Below are positions 12,265 to 20,000 of a DNA stretch of 20,000 nucleotides, one piece after another (positions within the stretch are counted from its first letter, which is position 1; each line of letters begins with the position of its first letter). Both the position numbers and the translations under genes were made by a program. Under the pieces are notes generated by a model. That model did no database searches, was not told the DNA's origin, and worked only from the letters and a program-made list of their open reading frames with translations. The DNA lies in contig NZ_CP045403.1 in the NCBI RefSeq assembly GCF_009363695.1, positions 12,501-32,500 on the forward strand, read 5' to 3'. This stretch comes from Bacillus sp. THAF10. GTDB lineage: Bacteria > Bacillota > Bacilli > Bacillales > Bacillaceae_I.

Positions 12265-12923
12265 AGCAGTTGAGACTGCTTCATATGATGAGATACTTTT
12301 TCAATAATCGGTTCCATGGAGTTTTGGTCTTTCACTACATCATATTCATTGATGTTCAAGCGTAACACGGGACATGCGTGAAAATTGTTAATCCATTTTT
12401 CATAACGCTCATGCATTTCCTCCCAGTAAGAAACGGGCGTTTGCTGTTCCATCGGTCTGCCTCGTTCCTGAATGCGGGATAAAATATCATCTAGGCTTCC
12501 TTCTAGGTAGATAAGCAAGTCAGGATGCGGGAAGTAAGGTGTCATGACCATTGCTTCAAACAGGCTAGTATACGTATCATAATCGACTTGTGTCATGGTT
12601 CCCTTTTCATAATGCATATTGGCAAAGATGCCAGTGTCCTCATAAATAGAGCGGTCTTGAATAAAGCCACCGCCATATTCAAAAATCTTCTTTTGATCCT
12701 TAAAGCGCTCGGCTAAAAAGTATATTTGTAAATGAAAGCTCCATCTCTCAAAATCAGCATAAAATTTATCTAAGTATGGATTGGTGTCTACTTTTTCAAA
12801 GGATGTACGAAAGCCAAGGGCATTTGCCAGGGCGTTTGTCATCGTTGATTTACCGACTCCTACCGTTCCTGCAATGGTTATCACTGCATTGGATGGGATG
12901 CCGTATTTTTGGCGTAAGTTCAT
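12255..12923 (-). CDS. dck: Deoxyadenosine/deoxycytidine kinase
   Basis: Phosphorylates deoxyadenosine and deoxycytidine for cytoplasmic nucleotide salvage. The 222 residues carry the P-loop GTVGVGKST (19-27, Lys25), the substrate-side FERWSFHLQIYFL segment (58-70), the DRS motif (90-92) that characterises dNK-family kinases, and the arginine-rich lid RIQERGR. The near identity of the DRS and FERWSF blocks to B. subtilis Dck, and its order after dgk, favour Dck over Dgk. The ATG at 12923 overlaps the dgk stop by one base (TAATG), and AAGGAG lies just upstream inside dgk, so the pair are an operon and probably translationally coupled. Confidence 0.95.
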   Translation of the reverse strand: MNLRQKYGIPSNAVITIAGTVGVGKSTMTNALANALGFRTSFEKVDTNPYLDKFYADFERWSFHLQIYFLAERFKDQKKIFEYGGGFIQDRSIYEDTGIFANMHYEKGTMTQVDYDTYTSLFEAMVMTPYFPHPDLLIYLEGSLDDILSRIQERGRPMEQQTPVSYWEEMHERYEKWINNFHACPVLRLNINEYDVVKDQNSMEPIIEKVSHHMKQSQLLKK

Positions 12924-13561
12924 TAGACGTTTACTCCTTTTTGCAAGGTATCTTTTAAAGCTTGGAAAATCCGTTCAAGGTCTTCTTCTCGGTTCACAAA
13001 GTCACAATTGTCCCCGTTAAAACGCAGGATTGGTAAAGAAGGATATTGCTCTTCTAAACGGTCCATCTCCGCATCATAATCAAGGCTGAGCTGCTGAAGG
13101 TAAAGAGGATCTATTTTTTTCTCAATATCACGGCCGCGTTTCTCTATTCTCGCTAATAAGGTATCCAGACTAGCATGCAAATAAATAATGACATTTGGTC
13201 TTGGCATATCAGAGGTCAGGATATCATAGATTTGCATGTATTTTTCGTATTGCTTGTCCTTTAGTGTTCTTTTCGCGAATATGAGGTTTTTTAAGATGTG
13301 GTAATCTGCAACAACAGGTGTATTTTTCTGTAGGTGCTGGTGATCAATGTCCTCTAGCTGCTTGTATCTATTACAAAGAAAAAACATCTCCGTTTGAAAA
13401 CTCCACTCATCAATGTTTTCGTAGAATTTTCCTAGGAAAGGATTTTCATCGACAATTTCTTTTAATAACTGATATTGGAATGCCTCTGCAATTCTTTTCG
13501 CAAGCGAGGTTTTTCCAACACCAATCGGTCCTTCTACTGTTATAAATGGTGTTGCGTGCAC
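12923..13561 (-). CDS. dgk: Deoxyguanosine kinase
   Basis: Phosphorylates purine deoxynucleosides, chiefly deoxyguanosine, for salvage. The 212 residues have the P-loop GPIGVGKTS (11-19, Lys17) and DEWSFQTEMFFLCNRYKQL. DYH replaces the DRS motif of Dck, a distinction that fits B. subtilis Dgk. The start is taken as GTG at 13561, giving MHATPFITVEG, because AAAGGGGG lies 7 bases upstream and the N-terminus then aligns with the family. An ATG ten codons higher (13591) precedes the ribosome site and is rejected. First gene of the dgk-dck pair. Confidence 0.94.
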   Translation of the reverse strand: MHATPFITVEGPIGVGKTSLAKRIAEAFQYQLLKEIVDENPFLGKFYENIDEWSFQTEMFFLCNRYKQLEDIDHQHLQKNTPVVADYHILKNLIFAKRTLKDKQYEKYMQIYDILTSDMPRPNVIIYLHASLDTLLARIEKRGRDIEKKIDPLYLQQLSLDYDAEMDRLEEQYPSLPILRFNGDNCDFVNREEDLERIFQALKDTLQKGVNV

Positions 13562-13618
13562 CAAAATGCCCCCTTTAATAAACATGTACATATATCAATA
13601 TTTAGACAGACATTTATC

Positions 13619-13627
13619 ATTCTATCA
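13619..13627 (-). promoter_or_regulatory. Extended -10 promoter of dgk-dck
   Basis: On the reverse strand TGATAGAAT is an extended -10 (TG-n-TAGAAT) 58 bp before the dgk GTG. No good -35 is present, which extended -10 promoters can tolerate. Confidence 0.5.
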
Positions 13628-13699
13628 TAGATATGGGGTGGATAGTGGAGGAATTTTTGAAAAGGAATTATCTGTAGTTTGAAGCTAAGTATACACAAT

Positions 13700-13732
13700 A
13701 AAACCAGTGCTTACTCTTACATGCACTGGTTT
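13700..13732 (-). terminator. Terminator of sleL
   Basis: A perfect 10-bp stem AAACCAGTGC / GCACTGGTTT with a 12-nt loop is followed on the reverse strand by TTATTGTG. It lies about 18 bp after the sleL stop. Confidence 0.8.
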
Positions 13733-13749
13733 CACGGACTAATTTAGAA

Positions 13750-15060
13750 TTAATACATATAGTATTGTCGTTCCGTTGGGTTTTTCACGACATTAAAATT
13801 ATCGGTAATTAATAACCAGTTTTGCGGAAAAGGAAGCCCAAGCTTCCAATAGCTGATGCCTCGTAAGTTGAGTTCTTTGATCAGGTCAAACTTTGCCTGA
13901 ATGGAGCGGGCATCCTCAAACCACACCTCATGTTCTTTTCCTTCTTTTTGGTAGTTAAAGTGGGGAGCTTGAGCCTTTGTATCGTATAGAATCGCAACAT
14001 TGTTATCGGCTGCAAGTTCGATTGCCGCCTGTGGACTAATTGCTTTAGCAAATTCTCCACCAGGCTTAAAAGGAAGGGTCCAGTCGTAGCCATAGAGGTT
14101 TTGACCCATCATAATTTTTTCGCTTGGCATTTCTGTAATCGCATATTCTAGTACTTCCCTGACTGGGCCAATCGGGCTGACGGCCATCGGAGGACCCCCG
14201 CTATAGCCCCATTCATACGTCATAATGACAACAAAATCGACTATTTCCCCGTGCGCCTTGTAATCATGGGCTTCATACCATTTTCCTTTTTGGTCTGCCT
14301 TCGTTTTTGGGGCAAGGGCTGTGGAAATGAGCCAGCCTTCTTGCTTGAATCGATCGCGAGCTTTTCGTAAGAAGCGGTTATAGGCCTCTTTGTCTGCTGG
14401 ACGTAAGTATTCAAAATCAAAATGGATATCTCTGAAATTATATTTTTTTGCGGTTGTGACGATATTATTTAAAAATTTGTTTTGCACGTTCATGTCATTC
14501 AAGATAATTCTACCAAGCTCATCGCTAAAGCCGTCTTCTTCGAGATTGGTAAGCACCATCATCAGCGTGACATTTTCTGCTGCTGCAATTTGCGGAAGAT
14601 TGGTCAGTGGCGGCTCTTTTAAGGAACCATCCCGCAGTACCTGAAAACTAAATGGAGCGAGATAGGTCAGATAAGGGGCCGCATTTCTTGAACTTGATTG
14701 AAGCTCTTGTGACACGGACTCTCCGCGTGGCTCTACATAGGCGTTGATTTCTGCCTCCCGTTTTGAATCAGGTGGTATATAGAGGCGTAGCCCCACACGA
14801 AGAGGGGCATTTGGGTTCAATTGATTGATCTCAATCAGTCTTTGTGGCGTGGTATTAAACCTTCTGGCAATAGAAAAAATCGAATCTCCTTGCTGCACGA
14901 AATAAAAACGTCCCACAATTGGGATAACGAGTGCTTGCCCGACCACTAGCCGGTCTGGATTTGGCAGATCATTTGCTTCTATAATTTCAGCAGGTGTCGT
15001 GGAATACGCCTGAGCAATCCCGCTAAGGTTCTGGCCCTCTCGCACTACATGTATTTGCAT
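13750..15060 (-). CDS. sleL: Spore cortex-lytic enzyme, LysM-GH18 N-acetylglucosaminidase
   Basis: This YaaH/SleL-type enzyme hydrolyses spore cortex peptidoglycan during germination and is deposited in the spore coat. The 436 residues have two LysM repeats (about 2-47 and 51-96, each with a PxxIIEANxL-like or PQRLIEINxL block), then a glycoside hydrolase 18 barrel. The catalytic segment is DIHFDFE, with Asp211, Asp215 and the proton-donor Glu217. There is no signal peptide, as expected for a protein made in the mother cell. The start ATG at 15060 has GAGGAGGG 7 bases upstream. An in-frame ATG at 15093 lies before that site and is rejected. A SigE-type promoter lies upstream. Confidence 0.95.
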   Translation of the reverse strand: MQIHVVREGQNLSGIAQAYSTTPAEIIEANDLPNPDRLVVGQALVIPIVGRFYFVQQGDSIFSIARRFNTTPQRLIEINQLNPNAPLRVGLRLYIPPDSKREAEINAYVEPRGESVSQELQSSSRNAAPYLTYLAPFSFQVLRDGSLKEPPLTNLPQIAAAENVTLMMVLTNLEEDGFSDELGRIILNDMNVQNKFLNNIVTTAKKYNFRDIHFDFEYLRPADKEAYNRFLRKARDRFKQEGWLISTALAPKTKADQKGKWYEAHDYKAHGEIVDFVVIMTYEWGYSGGPPMAVSPIGPVREVLEYAITEMPSEKIMMGQNLYGYDWTLPFKPGGEFAKAISPQAAIELAADNNVAILYDTKAQAPHFNYQKEGKEHEVWFEDARSIQAKFDLIKELNLRGISYWKLGLPFPQNWLLITDNFNVVKNPTERQYYMY

Positions 15061-15091
15061 AGTTCGTCCCTCCTCATAAGTATCCTTTATC

Positions 15092-15120
15092 AATGTATGA
15101 GTGGTTAGGAGGAATCATGC
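15092..15120 (-). promoter_or_regulatory. SigE-type sporulation promoter of sleL
   Basis: On the reverse strand GCATGAT (15120-15114) resembles the SigE -35, followed by 14 bp and CATACATT (15099-15092), a consensus SigE -10. The known mother-cell expression of yaaH/sleL under SigE in B. subtilis agrees. The element lies in the yaaI-sleL gap, so sleL can be transcribed apart from yaaI. Confidence 0.75.
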
Positions 15121-15131
15121 AATTGTAGTGC

Positions 15132-15671
15132 TTAATGTAGGAGAAAGTTTGCTGTTTTCTTAACTTCAGCCTTTAACACATTCTCCATCATGGTTAGTGC
15201 ATATTCATTGTCATTGTGATCAGCGGAGGCGATGGCATCCTTCGGAACAATTAGTTGATATTCTCGCATGTAAGCGTCATTTGCTGTAAAGAGGACACAA
15301 ATGTTCCCGGCAATTCCTGTTAGAATCAGTTTTTTTATTTTCAAATGTGCTAGCAGGGTGTTTAGGGCTGTTCCATAAAAGGCAGAGTGCTTTGGCTTTA
15401 TCAAAAAATAATCTGTGTTATCAGGGCTTAGCTCAGTAATGATGTTTTCACTAAGTGAGTTTCGGCATTTTTCGATAATCTTAAGATAGTCTGCCTGCCA
15501 GAGGCTATAATGGTCATTAATGTAGATAATCGGTAGGTTTTGACGTCGCATTTGTTTTTTCAACGCTACAATATTAGGTAGGATGGCTTCGGTCTTTTCA
15601 GCAAGCATATTTCCGTGCTTAAATTGAAAATCATTGATAATATCAATAATAAGTAATGCTGTCTGATTCAT
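15132..15671 (-). CDS. yaaI: Isochorismatase-family cysteine hydrolase YaaI
   Basis: The 179 residues form the isochorismatase/nicotinamidase fold. The family triad is visible: Asp10 (LLIIDIINDF), Lys94 (KPKHSAF) and Cys125 (GIAGNICV), with the cis-peptide-type GNICV loop. The real substrate of YaaI is not known to me. Isochorismate or an amide such as nicotinamide are possibilities, but no biosynthetic neighbours support either. The start at 15671 has GAGGTG 10 bases upstream. It lies 71 bp upstream of sleL on the same strand and may read into it, though sleL has its own sporulation promoter. No clear promoter for yaaI itself was found. Confidence 0.92.
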   Translation of the reverse strand: MNQTALLIIDIINDFQFKHGNMLAEKTEAILPNIVALKKQMRRQNLPIIYINDHYSLWQADYLKIIEKCRNSLSENIITELSPDNTDYFLIKPKHSAFYGTALNTLLAHLKIKKLILTGIAGNICVLFTANDAYMREYQLIVPKDAIASADHNDNEYALTMMENVLKAEVKKTANFLLH

Positions 15672-15725
15672 TTCTAGGGTTCACCTCACAGTGGTTAGTG
15701 TGTGAAAAAGAGGTCTAGAATATAA

Positions 15726-16382
<657 letters not shown>

Positions 16383-16402
16383 AAATTTACAGTAGTGGAA
16401 GG

Positions 16403-16431
16403 TTGCAATTTTTGGGCAAAGAGATTATACT
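16403..16431 (+). promoter_or_regulatory. Strong SigA promoter of the SRP RNA
   Basis: TTGCAA (16403-16408), exactly 17 bp and TATACT (16426-16431). Transcription would begin near 16438, giving a 5' leader of about 43 nt, with a TGCGTC / GACGCA hairpin, that is removed in maturation. Confidence 0.85.
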
Positions 16432-16480
16432 AATTATGCGTCACACAAACGACGCACCATGAATAATGGTTTTCATTTTG

Positions 16481-16755
16481 TCGTGCTAGACGGGGAGGTA
16501 GCGGTGCCCTGAACTCGCAATCCGCTCTAGCGAGGTTGAATTCCTTTCTGAGGTTAGTAGGCTGTAGGGTCTGCCTTAAATAAGTGGTGTTGACACCTGG
16601 GTCCTGCGCAATGGGAACCCGTGAACCATGTCAGGTCCGGAAGGAAGCAGCATTAAGCGGACTCTCTCATGTGCCGCAGGGTTGCCTGGGTCGAGCTAAC
16701 TGTTTAAGTAACGCTTATGGTGACTAATCGATGGAAGGTGCACGGCAGTTAATAA
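16481..16755 (+). ncRNA. scr: Signal recognition particle RNA (large, Bacillus-type scRNA)
   Basis: This is the RNA scaffold of the signal recognition particle, which binds Ffh and targets membrane and secreted proteins. The universal SRP core GTCAGGTCCGGAAGGAAGCA is at 16630-16649. The 5' part, GACGGGGAGGTAGCGGTGCCC, and the Alu-domain segment CCGCTCTAGCGAGG show the large (about 271 nt) Bacillus form with an Alu domain rather than the short E. coli 4.5S form. It lies between tadA and dnaX as in B. subtilis. Mature ends are estimated. Confidence 0.95.
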
Positions 16756-16766
16756 TAACATGTCAA

Positions 16767-16798
16767 AACTCACGCCAGTTTTCTGGGTGGGTTTTTTT
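16767..16798 (+). terminator. Terminator of the SRP RNA
   Basis: AACTCAC-G-CCAG pairs with CTGG-GTGGGTT with one bulged G and a TTTT loop, followed by a run of T to 16798. Confidence 0.85.
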
Positions 16799-16816
16799 GT
16801 TGCTTCGGAATACAAA

Positions 16817-16846
16817 TTGAAATTGACGTTACGCTTACGGTATAAT
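16817..16846 (+). promoter_or_regulatory. Promoter of dnaX
   Basis: TTGAAA (16817-16822), 18 bp and a perfect TATAAT (16841-16846). It follows the SRP RNA terminator and lies 33 bp before the dnaX start. Confidence 0.75.
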
Positions 16847-16878
16847 AGAAGGAGAAAACTTAGAGGGAGGGCAATTTG

Positions 16879-18570
16879 GTGGCATATCAAGCATTATATC
16901 GTGTTTTCAGGCCGCAAATCTTTGCTGATGTTGTCGGTCAGGAACATATAACCAAAACCTTACAAAACGCCCTGCTTCAACAGAAGTTTTCCCATGCCTA
17001 CTTGTTCTCAGGTCCAAGAGGAACAGGAAAAACAAGTGCGGCGAAAATTCTTGCAAAAGCAGTAAACTGTGAGCATGCACCTGTTGCAGAACCATGCAAT
17101 GAGTGTCCAGCATGCAAAGGAATTACCGATGGCTCCATCTCAGATGTCATGGAAATTGACGCTGCATCTAATAATGGTGTTGATGAAATTCGTGATATTC
17201 GCGATAAAGTGAAATACGCTCCAAGTGCTGTAAAGTATAAAGTATACATAATTGATGAAGTGCATATGCTCTCTATCGGGGCCTTTAATGCGTTGCTCAA
17301 AACCTTAGAGGAGCCGCCAAAGCATGTCATTTTTATCCTTGCAACAACGGAGCCACATAAAATACCACTAACCATTATTTCACGGTGTCAGCGTTTTGAT
17401 TTTAAACGAATCACAGGAGAATCGATTGTTGGCAGGTTAGGTACGGTTTTAGACGCGCAAGGAATACAAGCAGAGCCTCAAGCATTAGCAGTCATTGCAA
17501 GAGCGGCAGAAGGCGGAATGCGCGATGCCTTAAGTTTGATGGATCAAGCTATTTCATTTAGTAGCGGTGAATTAACTGTTCAGGACGCCCTTGCCATTAC
17601 AGGCTCGGTTTCTCAGAGCTTCATGACCGAAATTGTAAGAGGCTTGGATGAGAAAAATGTAGCGCTTGCCTTAGATTCTTTGCATCAGATTTTTCAATCA
17701 GGAAAAGATCCCGCACGGTTTTTGGAGGATTTAATTTTCTACTACAGGGATATGTTGTTGTTCAAAACAGCACCCAATTTGGAGCAAATTCTTGACCGAG
17801 TCCAGGTAGATGAAGCATTTAAGCACTTTGCTGAAACCATCCCTGCGGAAACGATTTATGAAACGATTGATATTTTAAATAAAAGCCAACAGGAGATGCG
17901 GTGGACAAATCACCCGCGAATTTTCCTGGAGGTAGCAATGGTAAAGCTGTGTCAGGTAGAAAGTTCACCACAAAAATCAGCTGACCAAGACCAGGTAAAC
18001 CTTCTACAAAAGAAAATTACCTTGCTAGAAAACAAAGTAAAAGAGCTTGCTGCTGGTAATGGTGGAGGAGGACAAAGCACACAAGCTGCACCTAAGCCAC
18101 AGGCGCGATCTACTGGTGGTGCAAGAAACGGATTTAAGACTGCAACCGGTCGAATCCAAGAAGTCCTCAAGCACGCAACGCGACCTGATTTAGAAAATAT
18201 CAAGAATAGCTGGGCCCAGCTTCTTGAAACGCTAAGAAAACAAAACAAGGTTTCCCATGCAGCTCTTTTAACAGATAGCGAGCCAGTAGCTGCATCCAAT
18301 GGGGCATTTGTGTTAAAGTTTAAATATGAAATACATTGTAAAATGGCATCAGATGAGCCGGTGAAACAAAATCTCGAACAAATTATTTTAGAGCTTACCG
18401 GAAAATCATTTGATATGCTTGCCGTTCCAGAACAAGAATGGCAACACATTAGAGAATCGTTCATTCGTGGACAAAAGGACAATGAAGCTGGCGCCGAAGA
18501 AGAGGAAGACCCTTTCATCGAAGAAGCCAAAAAACTCGTTGGTCCTGATCTAATAGAAATAAAAGACTAG
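16879..18570 (+). CDS. dnaX: DNA polymerase III tau subunit (clamp loader)
   Basis: This ATPase of the replication clamp loader bridges polymerase and helicase. The 563 residues equal B. subtilis DnaX. Domains: AAA+ with Walker A GPRGTGKT (45-52), a four-cysteine zinc site (Cys64, 73, 76, 79), Walker B IIDEVH (124-129) and the SRC arginine-finger motif (168-170). The oligomerisation domain follows, then a low-complexity glycine-rich linker (about 385-415) and a tau C-terminal domain ending LVGPDLIEIKD. The start is GTG at 16879, with AGGGAGG 8 bases upstream giving the family N-terminus AYQALYR. A TTG one codon earlier is a worse fit. I noticed no E. coli-type frameshift signal, but did not scan the gene exhaustively. 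First gene of dnaX-ebfC-recR. Confidence 0.98.
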   Translation: MAYQALYRVFRPQIFADVVGQEHITKTLQNALLQQKFSHAYLFSGPRGTGKTSAAKILAKAVNCEHAPVAEPCNECPACKGITDGSISDVMEIDAASNNGVDEIRDIRDKVKYAPSAVKYKVYIIDEVHMLSIGAFNALLKTLEEPPKHVIFILATTEPHKIPLTIISRCQRFDFKRITGESIVGRLGTVLDAQGIQAEPQALAVIARAAEGGMRDALSLMDQAISFSSGELTVQDALAITGSVSQSFMTEIVRGLDEKNVALALDSLHQIFQSGKDPARFLEDLIFYYRDMLLFKTAPNLEQILDRVQVDEAFKHFAETIPAETIYETIDILNKSQQEMRWTNHPRIFLEVAMVKLCQVESSPQKSADQDQVNLLQKKITLLENKVKELAAGNGGGGQSTQAAPKPQARSTGGARNGFKTATGRIQEVLKHATRPDLENIKNSWAQLLETLRKQNKVSHAALLTDSEPVAASNGAFVLKFKYEIHCKMASDEPVKQNLEQIILELTGKSFDMLAVPEQEWQHIRESFIRGQKDNEAGAEEEEDPFIEEAKKLVGPDLIEIKD

Positions 18571-18601
18571 GCTTTGTTAAAGGTAAAAGTGATTTTATGA
18601 G

Positions 18602-18750
18602 GTTTCTAGCTGTTGATTGGAGCAAAGGCGGAGACTCTTCTCAGGAATGAAGCGAAAGACTTGTAACCCCACAGGGCGGATAACCCAAGGGTGCTTACAA
18701 ATCGCCCCGCGGACGCGGAGCCATTTGCGGAAATCAACAGCGGTGTTTAA
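18602..18750 (-). repeat. Palindromic interspersed repeat, copy 3 (149 bp, inverted)
   Basis: It is the reverse complement of the copy 1 type: read on the reverse strand it begins TTAAACACCGCTGTTGATTT and ends AATCAACAGCTAGAAAC, with both ends intact and perfectly inverted. The internal stem is TTGTAA (18661-18666) with TTACAA (18695-18700), where copy 1 has CTTGAG with CTCAAG. It fills the dnaX-ebfC gap, 29 bp before the ebfC ribosome site, inside what is normally one operon. The reverse reading frame over it is not credible. Confidence 0.9.
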
Positions 18751-18792
18751 CATAGCTTGAAAATAAAAAACAACTAGTTGGAGGGTTTTATT

Positions 18793-19122
18793 ATGATGCG
18801 TGGTGGCGGAATGGGTAACATGCAAAAGATGATGAAGCAAATGCAAAAAATGCAAAAGGATATGGCAAAAGCACAGGAAGAGCTTGCTGAAAAAACAATG
18901 GAAGGTACTGCTGGTGGCGGTATGGTAACTGTTGTTGTAAATGGCCAAAAAGAAATCATCGAAGTAAACATCAAGGAAGAAGTAGTAGACCCAGAAGATA
19001 TTGAAATGCTACAAGATTTAGTACTGGCTGCAACAAATGACGCTCTGAAAAAAATGGATGAACTGACAAATGACACAATGGGACAATTCACCAAAGGGTT
19101 AAACATGCCAGGACTTTTCTAG
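18793..19122 (+). CDS. ebfC: Nucleoid-associated protein, YbaB/EbfC family
   Basis: A small DNA-binding protein (YaaK in B. subtilis) of the dnaX-ebfC-recR cluster, with homologues that bind DNA as dimers. The 109 residues start with a Met/Gln/Lys-rich helix ([15 protein letters not shown]), then the [15 protein letters not shown] strand pair and a helical [20 protein letters not shown] block, ending in the conserved GLNMPGLF tail. The start at 18793 has GGAGGG 7 bases upstream. A second ATG follows directly at 18796 and could be used instead. An open TTG at 18778 overlaps the ribosome site and is rejected. recR follows 10 bp after. Confidence 0.95.
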   Translation: MMRGGGMGNMQKMMKQMQKMQKDMAKAQEELAEKTMEGTAGGGMVTVVVNGQKEIIEVNIKEEVVDPEDIEMLQDLVLAATNDALKKMDELTNDTMGQFTKGLNMPGLF

Positions 19123-19132
19123 GAGGACCTTT

Positions 19133-19729
19133 ATGCACTATCCTGAGCCTATATCAAAGCTGATTGATAGCTTTATGAAATTGCCAGGTATCGGCCCGAA
19201 AACAGCCGCACGTCTGGCTTTTTTCGTACTTAATATGAAGGAAGATACCGTACTCGACTTCGCAAAGGCACTAGTGAATGCCAAGCGAAACCTCTCATAC
19301 TGCTCGGTTTGCGGACATATCACCGACAAGGATCCATGCTATATTTGTGAGGATCAACGGAGAGACCGCACTGTCATCTGTGTGGTACAAGAAACAAAAG
19401 ATGTCATTGCCATGGAAAAAATGCGCGATTATAACGGGCTTTACCACGTCCTGCACGGGGCTATTTCCCCTATGGATGGAATTGGACCAGAGGATATTAA
19501 AATTCCTGAATTAATTAAACGACTCCAGGACGATGAGGTACAAGAGTTAATCCTTGCAACCAACCCAAACATCGAGGGAGAAGCTACTGCCATGTATATC
19601 TCTCGTTTACTGAAGCCCTCAGGAATAAAAATGACCCGTATCGCTCACGGACTACCTGTTGGCGGTGACCTTGAATATGCCGATGAAGTTACGTTGTCCA
19701 AAGCCCTAGAAGGAAGAAGAGAAATTTAG
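19133..19729 (+). CDS. recR: Recombination mediator RecR
   Basis: Works with RecO and RecF to load RecA on single-stranded gaps for DNA repair. The 198 residues show the N-terminal helix-hairpin-helix ([14 protein letters not shown], 17-30), a four-cysteine zinc finger (Cys57, Cys60, Cys69, Cys72), a Toprim domain (about 80-175, starting [10 protein letters not shown]) and the C-terminal Walker-like [12 protein letters not shown]. The start at 19133 has AGGAGG, which overlaps the ebfC stop codon, 6 bases upstream, so the two are tightly coupled. Confidence 0.98.
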   Translation: MHYPEPISKLIDSFMKLPGIGPKTAARLAFFVLNMKEDTVLDFAKALVNAKRNLSYCSVCGHITDKDPCYICEDQRRDRTVICVVQETKDVIAMEKMRDYNGLYHVLHGAISPMDGIGPEDIKIPELIKRLQDDEVQELILATNPNIEGEATAMYISRLLKPSGIKMTRIAHGLPVGGDLEYADEVTLSKALEGRREI

Positions 19730-19774
19730 ACATTGGAAGTTTTGATTTAACGTGAAAAGAGGTTAACTCATCGT

Positions 19775-19987
19775 ATGTTCTTTCGTAAAAAAGACCGATT
19801 AAAAAAACAATTTGATGCAAAATTAATAGAAACAACAGAAGCCTGCAAGGACCGATGGACAAAACAAAAAAATCTTGTCAGTAAAAGTGTCGATCCTTCA
19901 GAAGAAGTTATCTGCCAATTAAAAGTAGCAGAATCGAAATATCTTTTCTTATTAAGAGAAATTCGAACACGTACGATAAAAAAGTAG
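19775..19987 (+). CDS. yaaL: YaaL family small protein (DUF2508)
   Basis: This 70-residue basic, soluble protein has many Lys/Arg, no signal peptide and no membrane segment. The core SVDPSEEVICQLKVAESKYLFLLREI is typical of YaaL, which follows recR in Bacillus (bofA usually comes next). Its function is unknown. The start at 19775 has AAAGAGG 12 bases upstream, a slightly long spacing. It lies 45 bp after recR with no terminator between, so it is probably co-transcribed. Confidence 0.88.
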   Translation: MFFRKKDRLKKQFDAKLIETTEACKDRWTKQKNLVSKSVDPSEEVICQLKVAESKYLFLLREIRTRTIKK

Positions 19988-20000
19988 CTAAGGGCAACCC

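Noticed and set aside
17952..18530. 192-codon reverse frame
   Set aside because: Antisense to the well-supported 3' part of dnaX, with Ser/Cys-rich composition typical of a shadow frame.
16876..18570. TTG at 16876 as the dnaX start
   Set aside because: GTG at 16879 has better spacing from the ribosome site and gives the family N-terminus.
18595..18948. 117-codon reverse frame at the dnaX-ebfC junction
   Set aside because: It consists of repeat copy 3 and the antisense of ebfC.

Overview
The window is a chromosomal segment of a Bacillus-like Firmicute (Bacillaceae). Gene content and order match the B. subtilis origin-proximal region from the rrnO operon to yaaL: tRNA-Ile, tRNA-Ala, 23S, 5S, yaaC (reverse), guaB, dacA, pdxS, pdxT, serS, tRNA-Ser, dck and dgk (reverse), sleL/yaaH (reverse), yaaI (reverse), tadA, scr (SRP RNA), dnaX, ebfC/yaaK, recR, yaaL. 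The proteins resemble the B. subtilis ones closely as I remember them. The species cannot be fixed from the sequence alone.

Layout. 1-3497 is the distal part of an rRNA operon: the 3' end of tRNA-Ile, tRNA-Ala(UGC), 23S, 5S and a terminator, with complementary pre-23S processing flanks. 3498-4292 has no credible gene. It holds a 21-bp tandem repeat, a 52-bp tandem repeat array and a run of C tracts. 4293-6941 carries divergent yaaC and guaB. 6999-8360 is dacA, a penicillin-binding protein. 8621-10102 is the pdxST operon for pyridoxal phosphate synthesis. 10175-11965 is serS behind a serine T-box leader. 12020-12112 is tRNA-Ser(UGA). 12255-15671 is a reverse-strand block: deoxynucleoside kinases dgk and dck, the spore cortex hydrolase sleL with a SigE-type promoter, and yaaI. 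15894-19987 returns to the forward strand with tadA, the SRP RNA, and dnaX-ebfC-recR-yaaL (replication and recombination).

The genes are core housekeeping: GTP synthesis, cell wall, vitamin B6, translation, nucleoside salvage and DNA metabolism. I found no CRISPR array, transposase, prophage, toxin-antitoxin or defence genes, and no evidence of a novel multi-gene system. What departs from the textbook region lies between genes. There are three copies of a roughly 145-bp palindromic interspersed repeat (one internally deleted, one inverted), all in the 5' regions of forward genes. Two of them show compensatory changes in an internal stem. There is also the 52-bp array next to the rRNA operon, a G-quadruplex-type motif directly after the yaaC stop codon, and a near-consensus promoter immediately upstream of the 5S gene.
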